Shown here one piece after another: positions 32,101-41,419 of a stretch of 64,000 nucleotides of DNA; position 1 is the first letter of the stretch, and each line of letters starts with the position of its first letter. A program made the position numbers and the translations under genes. Below the pieces are notes generated by a model that was not told the origin of the DNA, made no database searches, and worked only from the letters and a program-made list of their open reading frames with translations. The DNA is from Gymnorhina tibicen. Taxonomy: Eukaryota; Chordata; Aves; Passeriformes; Artamidae. The DNA lies in assembly GCA_013399875.1 (NCBI GenBank), contig VXAZ01008275.1, positions 223,122-287,121 of the forward strand. Reading direction: 5' to 3'.

Positions 32101-34666
32101 GTCTGTCAAGGAAGGCTCAGTGCTGCTTTTTTCAGTGACAGAGAAAAGCCATGGGAGTTATGCCATCACTTCAGTTACTCTGAAGTCAGTGTCAGAAGCA
32201 GAATTAAGAGCATCTCAACCAAACCAGTGTAAATATAAAACAGACAGAGGGGCTCTCACTGTGCTCTAAAAACATACGACTGTTGCTAGTGGCCCAAAGG
32301 ATAAACAGAAAATATGTCATCATCAGTCTTACCTTCTGCAAAAAAAGCTGGCAAACAGAAATAGTGCTAGAATTTTACCAAGATGCAGTAACATAGCCCT
32401 TCCTAAATTATCAGTGGAATGAAGTATAAGGAACTCTTGAGTGAAATTACGTGGCACCTATAGAGGGCTGAAGGATCAGATCCAGCCAGCATGGATTTAG
32501 GAGAGGCAGACTCTGGACATTGTCGACCTGGACTTGAGCAAAGCCTTTGACACAGTCTCCCACACTCTTGGAAATGCTGGCAGCCCATGGCTTGGACAGG
32601 GGCTCTTTGCTGGGTTAAGAACTGGCTGATGCCCAGGACCAGAGAGTGGTGGTGAACTGTGCTGCATCCAGTTGGCAGTCAGTGAGTGGTGGTGTCCCCC
32701 AGGTATCAGTGCTGGGGTCAGTCCTGTTTAATATATTCACTGATGATCTGGATGAGGGGGTTGAATTTACCATCAGCAAATTTGCAGATGACACCAAACT
32801 GGGGGGCGAGTGTTGATCTGCTGGAGGGTAGGAGGGCTCTGCAGAAGGACCTGGTCAGGCTGGATAGATGGGCAGGGTCCAGTAATATGAGGTTCAGCAA
32901 GACCAAGTGCTGGGTCCTGTGCTTTGGCCACAACAACCTCCTGCAGTGCTACAGGCTGGGGACAGAATGGCTAGACAGGGGCCAGGCAGAAAGGGACCTG
33001 GGAGGTACTGACTGAACATGAGCCAGCAGTGAGCCCAGGTCACCAAGAAGGCCAGTGGCATCCTGGCCTGAATCAGGAATAGGCCAGCAGGACCAGGGAA
33101 GTCATTCTTCCGTGTACTCAGCACTGGTGAGGCCATACCTTGGGTACTGCATTCAGTTCTGGGACCTCCAGTTTAGGAAGATGATGGAGTGGGATGTTGA
33201 GATGCTGGAGCGTGTCCAGAGAAGGGCAGCAAGGCTGGTGAAGGGTCTGGAGCACAAGTCCTGTGAGGAGCAGCTCCGGGAGCTGGGGGTGTTTGGCCTG
33301 GAGAAAAGGAGGCTCAGGGCTGACCTTATCACTCTCTACAACTGCCTGAGAGAAGGGTGCAGCCAGGTGGGGGTCAACCTCTTCTCCCAGGGAACCAGTG
33401 ACAGGACAGGAGGACAGTCTAAAGCTGCACCAGGGGAGGTTTAGATTGGACATTAGGAAGAATTTCTTCACAGAAGGGATGGTAAAACATTGGAATGGGC
33501 TTCCCAGGGAGGTGGAGGAGTCACGGTCCCTCGTGTTTAAGGAAAGACTGGATGTGGCACTAGGGGCCATGGTAGTGTTGACAAGGTTGACAAGGTAGTG
33601 TTTGATCATAAGTTGGATTTGATGATCTGAGAGGTCTTTTCCAACCTGATTGATTCTGTGATTCTGGGATTACTGAAAAATGGGGAATACTAACTGGACA
33701 CATCCATCAGGTCATTGGTTCATCATGTCAGCTGGTCTCTCCATCATGCCACTCTTCTCCCCAGGCTTGTTACGATCTAACTGGAGCATTCCTGTGCTTG
33801 TTAGATGGGTTTGAACTAATAATTTGTAGGTCCTACCTTCAAATCGAATCACAGATAAACAGCATTAAGCCTGTTTCCTTGGAGGCTATTAAGTTTGCTG
33901 CACAGGATAAGACACAACCATTTCAGAAGCACTTGCTGCCAAATGAGATGAGGGTTCCTTCCAGCCCCCTTCCTGCAGGACAGGCAGTCCTGCAACTGAT
34001 CAGGTAATGACTTCTACCATTATATGGTTACGTAATCATCCCATGTGCAATCCTCAGATAATGCTGGCCAGGATGCATGGACCAAAGAATTTGATACCTG
34101 GAGAAGCGCCATCAGTGAACATGACAAGATGATGCAAAACTGGAGGAAAACATGGGTAAGACTTCTATAAACTGCCTCTTGCACTTACGCAACTGCATGT
34201 ATTTATATAACAAAATGATCAGTGTTCCTGTACGTCATCATTCATGACACTCTCAGCAGTAAAGTCTGTTCTATCTATGACATTCATTGCAGTTAGTCAG
34301 CTTGTTCCTTCAGTCCACTAACCAAGTGCTCATCAGTAAGTTCCTGCCCAAAAGAGTAAGTCTGCGTATAGTGAATAGAGTAGATCAATTCCATCACATC
34401 TGTAGACTAACTGGACTTCATAAATGGTACTGTCCATAGAAGCTGACCTTTTTTTAAAAAAAGAAGTCCATGCCCATCTATTAATATTTTTCTCCAACCA
34501 TTAGAACAAAGATCACTTTTGAAAACCTTAGATAGGACATGCTTGCTACCTCTGGAACAGTTAGTATAGGCAACCTTTAAGCCCCTTTTTGATTTTTAGA
34601 GTGGTATTAACATACAGTTCTGAAATTTTTCTTCAGGAGACCTGCAACAAGAGAAACAGCCTCTAA
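19903..34666 (+). CDS. SEMA4D: SEMA4D alternative C-terminus (predicted secreted form)
   Basis: Four exons (19903-20109, 31228-31437, 34058-34155, 34637-34666) join to the phase-1 exon ending at 15968 without breaking frame, to a TAA at 34664-34666. They encode a Pro/Ser-rich linker, an Ig-like domain ([11 protein letters not shown], then FVWKKN, then [11 protein letters not shown]) and a basic, Trp-rich tail ([20 protein letters not shown], then NWRKTW) ending ETCNKRNSL. No hydrophobic membrane segment is present, so the product should be secreted. Spliced length is about 699 residues from position 590, near 735 with the missing N-terminus. I recall a shorter human SEMA4D isoform of about 738 residues with an alternative C-terminus, which fits. 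The exon join is inferred from phase and Ig architecture, not from transcripts. Confidence 0.85.
20924..20975 (-). repeat. Possible CR1 3'-end scrap
   Basis: TTCATAGAATAGAGTAATTT followed by AGATTGGAAAACACTTT resembles the reverse complement of the CR1 3' end (CATAGAATCA...GGTTGGAA). It is short and diverged. Confidence 0.4.
26374..26620 (+). repeat. CR1 LINE 3' fragment
   Basis: Typical avian CR1 3' end: TTCTTCACAGAAAGAGTGAT, GGAGGTGGTGGAGTCACCAT, GGTCTTTTCCAACTTAG, ending in the ATTCTGTGATACTGTGA octamer-type repeat. 5'-truncated, sense to SEMA4D, no coding capacity. Confidence 0.93.
31228..31437 (+). CDS. SEMA4D: SEMA4D alternative exon B: second Ig half
   Basis: A 210-bp exon, phase 1/1. 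It encodes [14 protein letters not shown] (the Ig core Trp), [18 protein letters not shown] and [19 protein letters not shown] (F-strand cysteine and an N-glycosylation sequon). Acceptor TTTACAG, donor GTAGGC. Confidence 0.9.
31438..34057. other. SEMA4D alternative-tail intron with CR1 insertion
   Basis: About 2.6 kb. Nearly half is a CR1 relic (32470-33669). An isolated 80-codon open frame at 32027-32269 has no splice signals that fit the neighbouring exons. Confidence 0.65.
32470..33669 (+). repeat. CR1 LINE relic with reverse-transcriptase remnants
   Basis: About 1.2 kb of CR1, sense to SEMA4D. Recognisable segments include GACCTGGACTTGAGCAAAGC and TTTGACACAGTCTCCCACA (RT motif [11 protein letters not shown]) and AGGTATCAGTGCTGGGGTCA. 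The element runs to a 3' end of GATTCTGTGATTCTGGGA. Frameshifts and stops break the frame, and it is internally deleted relative to full CR1. Confidence 0.94.
34058..34155 (+). CDS. SEMA4D: SEMA4D alternative exon C: basic Trp-rich tail
   Basis: A 98-bp exon, phase 1 in, phase 0 out. It encodes [20 protein letters not shown] and MMQNWRKTW. Acceptor TCCTCAG, donor GTAAGA. Confidence 0.85.
34156..34636. other. SEMA4D alternative-tail last intron
   Basis: About 0.5 kb of intron ending TTTTTCTTCAG. No other feature is seen. Confidence 0.7.
34637..34666 (+). CDS. SEMA4D: SEMA4D alternative exon D: last nine residues and stop
   Basis: Encodes ETCNKRNSL followed by TAA. The stop overlaps an ATG (TAATG) that opens a 78-codon frame, which I treat as untranslated. 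Confidence 0.78.
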   Translation, partial: ETCNKRNSL

Positions 34667-34945
34667 TGGACAAAGGAATGAACAGGCTAGAAGAAGAAAA
34701 GTATGCAAGAGTATCTGGTACTATTACTGCATTTGGAGATGTCTTTGCAAGTGTTAGTGCTGGCATTAAAATTAATATTCAGAATCACCTCAGGCATGAA
34801 GTAGAAGGGGATATTCTTACTGCACCAAACAATAACCAAGTTAAATTACATGTTACAAGAGAGGCCACCCATCCCATGCTGCAACTATCTCTGGTTTTCT
34901 GATGTCAGCTATTTCAGCTTAATAAAGAACAAAAGTAGTCTCAGT
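34667..34945 (+). other. SEMA4D: 3'UTR of the alternative SEMA4D transcript
   Basis: A short trailer ending at AATAAA (34921-34926). The downstream region is T/G-rich (CTTGTGCTGTTCG), as expected for a cleavage site. Confidence 0.7.
34921..34926 (+). terminator. SEMA4D: Poly(A) signal of the alternative SEMA4D transcript
   Basis: Canonical AATAAA 255 nt after the alternative stop codon. Confidence 0.72.
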
Positions 34946-35190
34946 AAAACTTGTGCTGTTCGAAGAATATAATACGGTGTCTTCTGTTTTGAGTTCATTA
35001 AGCCAACTAGGTAATTTTGGGCTTGAGGATCTTGGCGTATGATTTAGAAATTGGGATGTGGATCACATTTATTTAAAGCCATTTCAACTTGTACACTTAT
35101 TTTTCTATGTTTACCCTTACCTTGCCAGTGTTTTGAAGAGCATTCCTTTCTACTGTCATCAAGTTCATTTGTTCGAACACATTTCCTCCG

Positions 35191-35758
35191 GTAATTGTGC
35201 TGGGTTTGGCTGGGGTAGAGTTAATTTTCTTCACAGTGGCTGGTAGGAGGCTGTTTTGGACTTGTGCTGAACAGAGGGCTGATAATACAGAGATGTTTTT
35301 GTTGTTGCTGAGCAGGGCTCACACAGAGCCAAGGCCTCCTGTGCTTTTCGCACTGCCTCGATGGTGAGGAAGTTGGGGGTGCATGGAGGCTGGGAGGAGA
35401 CACAGCCAGGACAGGTGTCCCCAGCTGACCAAAGGGATATTCTAGACCATATGGCATCATGCTCAGGATATAAAGGCAGGGGGGGATGTATGGAGTGATG
35501 ACATTTGTCTTCCCAAGTAACCATCATCTGTCATGGGGCCCTGCTCTCCTGGGGAAGGCTGAACACCTGCCTGCCCGTGGGAGGTGGTGAATGAACTCCT
35601 TGTTTTGCTTTGCTTGTGTGCATGGCTTTTGGTTTTCCTATTAAGCTGTCATCATCTCAACCCACGGGTTTTCTGGCTTTTAACCCTTCTGATTTGCTCC
35701 CACTGTGACAGGCTGGGTGGTGCTTGGTTGCTGGCTGGGCTCAAACCATGACAGTAAT
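35191..35758 (+). mobile_element. Solo LTR of an avian endogenous retrovirus (5-bp TSD)
   Basis: A 558-bp element (35196-35753) starts TGTGCTGGGTTTGGCTGGGG and ends CAAACCATGACA. It is flanked on both sides by GTAAT (35191-35195 and 35754-35758), a 5-bp target duplication. It holds a TATA-like GGATATAAAGGC near 35467. The ends are imperfectly inverted (TG...CA). No gag, pol or env remains, so it is a solo LTR left by recombination. The sequence resembles LTRs common in passerine birds, and a 5-bp duplication fits an ERVL-type integrase. Confidence 0.9.
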
Positions 35759-37526
35759 AAAGTTTCTGTACCAAATAAAGAAGTTCTGACTAATGCTTAA
35801 AATACAGAGAGATTACAAAGTATGCAAGAAGACTCTTTAGTTTTTGCCAATTCTTCTTCTATATTTGAGAAAATGTAGCTTAAAAGAATTCTATGCTGAA
35901 TGAATTCAAAGACCATTCCTTATGATGATCAAGTGCAGACTGAAAATGTGAGGACCTACACTATCCACAGTACAACTGTACTGCATTACTGCTCAGGGTT
36001 TTGTCCTTCCACATCTAAGAAACAAAAGTCTGAGGTATAAACCAAATTTTCTCTATAATCTGCTTAATGGATTTCAACAATCTGGAAGCAAGTAAGATGC
36101 TCCCTAATCAATCAGCCCAGGCGGAGAGCTGCTTCGAGCCATAGCAGAAAGCTTCATACTCATCCCCAAGTTCTCCCTTAAGTGGTAGGATTTAAATTAG
36201 TGTTTCCCTAACATTAAAGAAAGCAGTCTCCTCATGCTAAGACTTGAATGACCCTTTTTTTTAGAATCAGACCACCTTGTCACACACACAGGGTGAAAAC
36301 TCATATTTTCCCTATTTTCCTAACCATTTTCCCTATTTTTCACATAGGCATTTTATTAATGCTGATGCAGACTTCTGACACCACCAGAGATACTTTTTTT
36401 TCTCATTTGTTCTCATAATTTTTTTGTTCTTAGGACAACTATAAATAGGCTTCCCTTGAATTGCCTCTCCTCCATTTGTTCAGTAGATTTGGACCAGAGT
36501 TAAGTTTAGTTCTGTGGGGCCGAGTGGGAATATAAAATAAGACAGGGGTCAGGGTTATGGATGACATAGATAAGCTTTGCTTTGTCTCTGCAGGAAATTA
36601 CTGCAAGTAATAAAAAGTTGCCAAATTTTTTGTTTAGTTCAATCTTGGGGGGAGGAATCTGTGTACCAGCATTAGTGAACACAGCTGTGACACCTTATAG
36701 TAAATTTTTTTTATACTCTCTAAGAACTGGAATTAAGTCCCTAAGATTATGAACAACCTATAATGTTTTTGAAGTTTTATGCTCTTCTACAGTAAGACAA
36801 AATAGAAAACAGGGTCAAAAAACAAACTTCTTCACCAAATGGTCCTCATTCCATGCAATGACTGGGTTTAGCAGTTCCAGAATTTTAGATGTGTATCCAA
36901 GTGGCACAGGTCCAAATGAATAAATCGCAACTTACCTTTGGATCAAGGGTATATGCTGGCCAAAAGCAGGTGTTGTCACTGGGACCTTTCACCCCGGATT
37001 TCCATTTAAGATTAGAAGGAACTAATACAAAAAGATCATCATCATCATAACTAGTGACCAACTGTGCATTTCAGCGTAAGGCTGGCTCCCCTTCTCAATG
37101 TTCTTTCCCAAAACTGACATTTCAAGTATCACTAAATTCCCACAAGACAAGCTTACTTAAGTCACAACCATTCTTTATAGAATCAATATATTGTAACAGA
37201 TTTTATACAATTTATATTCTACAAAATTGTTTGCATTTCAAAATTATTTAAAGTTTTTTATATCACTTCTATCATCACAAGGCAGCTACTTTCCAAAGTA
37301 TTGCACTACAAATGTTCGGTATGGTGAAGCGCTTGCAGACACACCTCAGAGATGCTGAGCAGCACATGGCACCTGTATCACCTTTTAGAAAAGCTGAGAC
37401 AAGTTACGTGTGCATCCCTCCAATTCCTTTCTTTAGGTTTGTCCTTAAAAAACAAACACATATTGATATAGGCCGTTGCCACTAAGGTGCTCCACCACCA
37501 CTATAAGCACATTTTGTTTTTAAAAT

Positions 37527-37532
37527 TTTATT
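37527..37532 (-). terminator. SECISBP2: Candidate SECISBP2 poly(A) signal
   Basis: AATAAA on the minus strand, about 925 nt after the stop codon. A second candidate is at 36352-36357. Confidence 0.45.
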
Positions 37533-38455
37533 TCCTCTAGGATACAAACTTCATTTCTTTATAAGATATAAATTTTTTCTATTCAGATACAAACTGAGAT
37601 TGCTCAAAATCTCCTAGATGTATATACCAACACAACCCCGAACTGAAGGAATGAGGAGTCTCAGCAAGGAGAAGGTACAGATAGCAGGCTGGCACATTTG
37701 CTGTCCTGCAATATCCTCTAACTTCAAAGCAGGATGTATGATAAACTACTCTCAGTAGCAACAGAAACATGAAATTTATAAAAAGTCTAAACAGAGCACA
37801 TTTGCTTCAGGAATTTTAGACCCTTGTAGTCCGTGCTATCTCCTTCATATCTGATGTATGATCCCCAAAGAACAACACAGAAGAGCTAACTAGGAAACAT
37901 GGCCTTCCTTAATTAGTTTAAATCAAGCTACCTGCCCCAAATTCATTTCTTGCTGACTAGAATAAAGTGACATTGATAGCAGCCTGCTCTTCTGAGCAGG
38001 CTTATTTAGAAGAAAAAACTAAGAACAAAACCACAATCAAACAACAGCTGAAGTTTTTTATACAGGAGTTAAAAATTAAGGGCAACTCTCGTTTAGCCCC
38101 CTCTGGCTTGAGGAATCTCCTCCCAAAGAAAATTATTTTTCTATCAGATTCTTTTGGTATATTCTATCCCAAGAAATCAATGCTAGTCCATAAAAGCATT
38201 AAAGTTCAAGCCAGTTCAAATAGCTTGGGGCTATGACAATTTGGTGTTGTCATCTGCTGTAGTAATCAGACAAACACATAGAACATAAAAATTAACCAGT
38301 GCCTCATGTGCTCCAGTGTATATTTTGCTTAAAGGGATTCAGAACAGTTTACTTAGCTAACTTCATGTATTTCTTTAGATTGTGTTATTTTTCTACCTTC
38401 TTCCTAGGGATCTAACAGAAAAAAAATAAAAAGCCCAGTAGAGCTGGATCTGGAT

Positions 38456-38565
38456 TTACTGATGGTCTTCCAAATTCAGTATCTCCATGTCAGCAGTTGC
38501 ACTCTTTTCCAATTCCAGTGCATATGGGTTATATTCTTCTTCAAGTTTTCTCTTCCAGACTTTAA
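38456..38565 (-). CDS. SECISBP2: SECISBP2 last coding exon
   Basis: Encodes [20 protein letters not shown] and ends ILNLEDHQ before TAA, equivalent to the human C-terminus (EIWKKHLE...MNLNL). Acceptor TTCCCTAG, phase 1 in. Confidence 0.9.
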
Positions 38566-41374
38566 CTAGGGAATATTGGAAAAAAAAACAAACAAGAAAA
38601 CAAAGAAAAAACAACAACCAACATATTACCATACAATACTTGAGGAAAAACTTCAAATGGAAAGTCAACGCTGATTCTTTACTTCCCCTTCAAAATAAAT
38701 GCTGAGATAAGCTGACCCACAGGCGTGTTGGCATTTACATTATGCAACACCAGATGCACACAAAAGAATAGCTTAGGAGTGATGGGGTCCACTGAGGTCA
38801 TTGTGTCCAACACCCTACTCAAGCAAGGCTAACTCTGAAGATGGTTCCAGCTTTAAGAAAACCTGTAAGTTTTCAAAACTTTCAAAGAAGTTTTAAGTTG
38901 AGTAGTATCTGCAATACATTGCATTTTCTGTTGACTTAAAAAGAGAGCTGGAGGAAAATATTTCTAGGAGCAAGTGCTTGTGGACAGGAAGATGCATCAC
39001 AGAGACTTCAACACAAAAGCCAAGTCTACCACAGACATAGAGTATGGACATCTACAATTAATCTTAAAAGGACTTTTTAAACAAGCAAATATAATTAGGA
39101 GCTCTGTTAGACCTCCTTGAGCAACGCAGTGAGTACTGCCCGCCTTTGGTAGATTTCAGAGAGGAACTTTCTTTAACAGTTTCCCAGCAAAAACTGACCT
39201 CAGATTCATAAAAAAACCCCAAGAATTTCCCCCTGCCTTACTGATGACTAGTGCAGATATCATTTGTTTCAGTGAAAATCACAGAATTGATGATCACTAT
39301 GAATGAAAATGGAACAAAAAACAAGTCAGTAAATACTTACTGTAATTTGGTACATCCTCATCTGAGTCCTTGGAAGATGTTTTACAAGTTTCTAACAAGC
39401 CATTTTTTTCAGATTCAGGAGATAAGATGCTGGGTTGGGTTTCTCTTAGTCCTGCTTTAGCTTCTTCCTCTAAAGCTGCTATCATATCTCTGTAGGCCTT
39501 CCTGGCCTCTGTTGTCAGCTGTACCATTCTATGAAAATGGTCCTACAGCAATATAAAATGTTAGAGTTTAAATCATACAGCAAGTTTTAAAATCTCCTTG
39601 AAAGTCTAATGAATATTCCTTATTCAGAATGTGTAGGTTCATATATAAAAGTTGAGCAGCTTAGTATGTATGAAGACATGAAAAATACAGCATTTATCAG
39701 CATTTATAAAATCATCAGCATTTATAAAATCACCAGTTCTCTTGGGAAAAAAAAAAAAAAGAGGGAGATAAAGATGAAGAGGATGTCAGGAAGAGATGGC
39801 AAAAGTAATTTTTTTAAAACAGTGCTGCCTGCCTGTACTTCTAAAATCCATTTTTCATATAAGCTATGTATATGACACATGATGAAGACTTTAAGTCTGC
39901 AAAAGCAAAACAAACAAAAAAACCCTTAAAAATCACAGTATTTTTATCTCCTCTTCCAGGAGAAAATGAAGCTGAACAAAAACATGAAGTGACTTATTTC
40001 AGCTTACCTGAGCCCCATCATAACTGAAAATTCCCACCACACTCACAGGCACTGCTTTGTTCACACAGCGGCCCAGGGCCTTGCGATTAAGGGCAAAAAC
40101 AAACGGGATATTCTGCTCACAGGCACAGTCGATAATGTTGTGTAGGGTCTCGTCCAGCCCACCTGGAGCAGACAATACAATCAGGCTGACTAAAGAACAA
40201 TACTGTTAAAACATGGCAAAATCCCAAGATTATGGGTGCATTCTGAACCTATACCTTATAGGAAAAAGAACAGGGATCGCAATAGCAGCATTGAACATCC
40301 ATTTTTAAATGAGACCTTGACGTTTTTTTCTTAATTCTTACTTAGCATTAATTTTAGACTGCTACTATTCCACATTTTACTATATACATGTAGTACAGTC
40401 CAATCTAGTATCAAAAAAGACCCAGCTGCTAAGGAATTATTTAAATGACAGTAATTACAATAATGACAATGAATTAATGCCAATAACGACAACTTTTGGG
40501 AAACTATGACTAGTGATTTATTGTCACTCCATGCCCTAAAAGAGACTGATACAGTGGGACTCCTTGTGATGGCAGAGCTGGCATCAGCAGCCTTTGGATT
40601 GCCTCAGCCATGCAGTGCAATTTTTAGTAGGGCAACACTGCAAATCAGTAACTAAAGAGACCCTATTCTCAGGTAACTTCTCCTACCCCGATAGTCTTGA
40701 CTCAGCTCACAGTTCAGTTGAATAGCAGTAAACAATCTGAACAAGGAAGGCAACTTTATGGCTGGATTTCAGAGGACACTCAAATAAATTCCTCCAATAA
40801 TAATACTGCTGTCAGTATACTGAACCTTTTCTTTTGCATTTCTTTTATTAAACTGACATTTTTTTGTTAAGAACTTATTTACCCTTTGACTGAATCTTTT
40901 CACAGTTAGGAGAGATGATGACACACTTGAGTTTTTTCAGCTTCAGATGTTTCAGAACTTCTCTAAGACCCATAACAAGCCTGCGTTTTATTTTGGCCTT
41001 TACTGGGTCTTTCTGATACAAGCGATCTTGGAAACGAACCAGTTCTTTTAAGAGATCTGTCACACAACTGTCAACTTCTTTACTGAGGACCTGGCTGCAG
41101 TAACTGGAAGAAAGGAGCAATCAAATGTTAAATTGATTAAAATTGCAAATATGTAACATTTAAATAAGTAAAACATTAAATATACATTTTAAATTCAATT
41201 TTGTATCTTTGTATTTTTTTCTGTTTCCACTCCAAACACACTGGTTATATAAAAATTTACTTAGGATTTTTTTTCAGTGTCTGAGAACTTAAGAGGAAGA
41301 AGTTTTGTCCCTTGGGTTACCTGGCTTCTCAATCAAACCACATTAAAAATACATATATACATGTACAATAAACC

Positions 41375-41419
<45 letters not shown>

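Larger units (their letters stand above)
34946..38455. other. Convergent spacer and SECISBP2 3'UTR
   Basis: Space between the 3' ends of the two genes. A solo LTR occupies 35196-35753. The SECISBP2 3'UTR occupies the right part. Minus-strand AATAAA candidates are at 37527-37532 (UTR about 0.93 kb) and 36352-36357 (about 2.1 kb). I cannot choose between them from sequence. No other gene is seen. Confidence 0.6.

Noticed and set aside
32027..32269. 80-codon open frame considered as an extra SEMA4D alternative exon
   Set aside because: No acceptor or donor in the phase needed between 31437 and 34058, and the four called exons already join correctly.
33055..33609. Open frames of 129 and 163 codons on opposite strands
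   Set aside because: They are remnants of the CR1 LINE at 32470-33669, not host genes.
38456..38700. SECISBP2L as an alternative identity of the minus-strand gene
   Set aside because: The RNA-binding exons carry [14 protein letters not shown] and SYDGAQD, characteristic of SECISBP2, and the neighbour is SEMA4D as in other amniotes.
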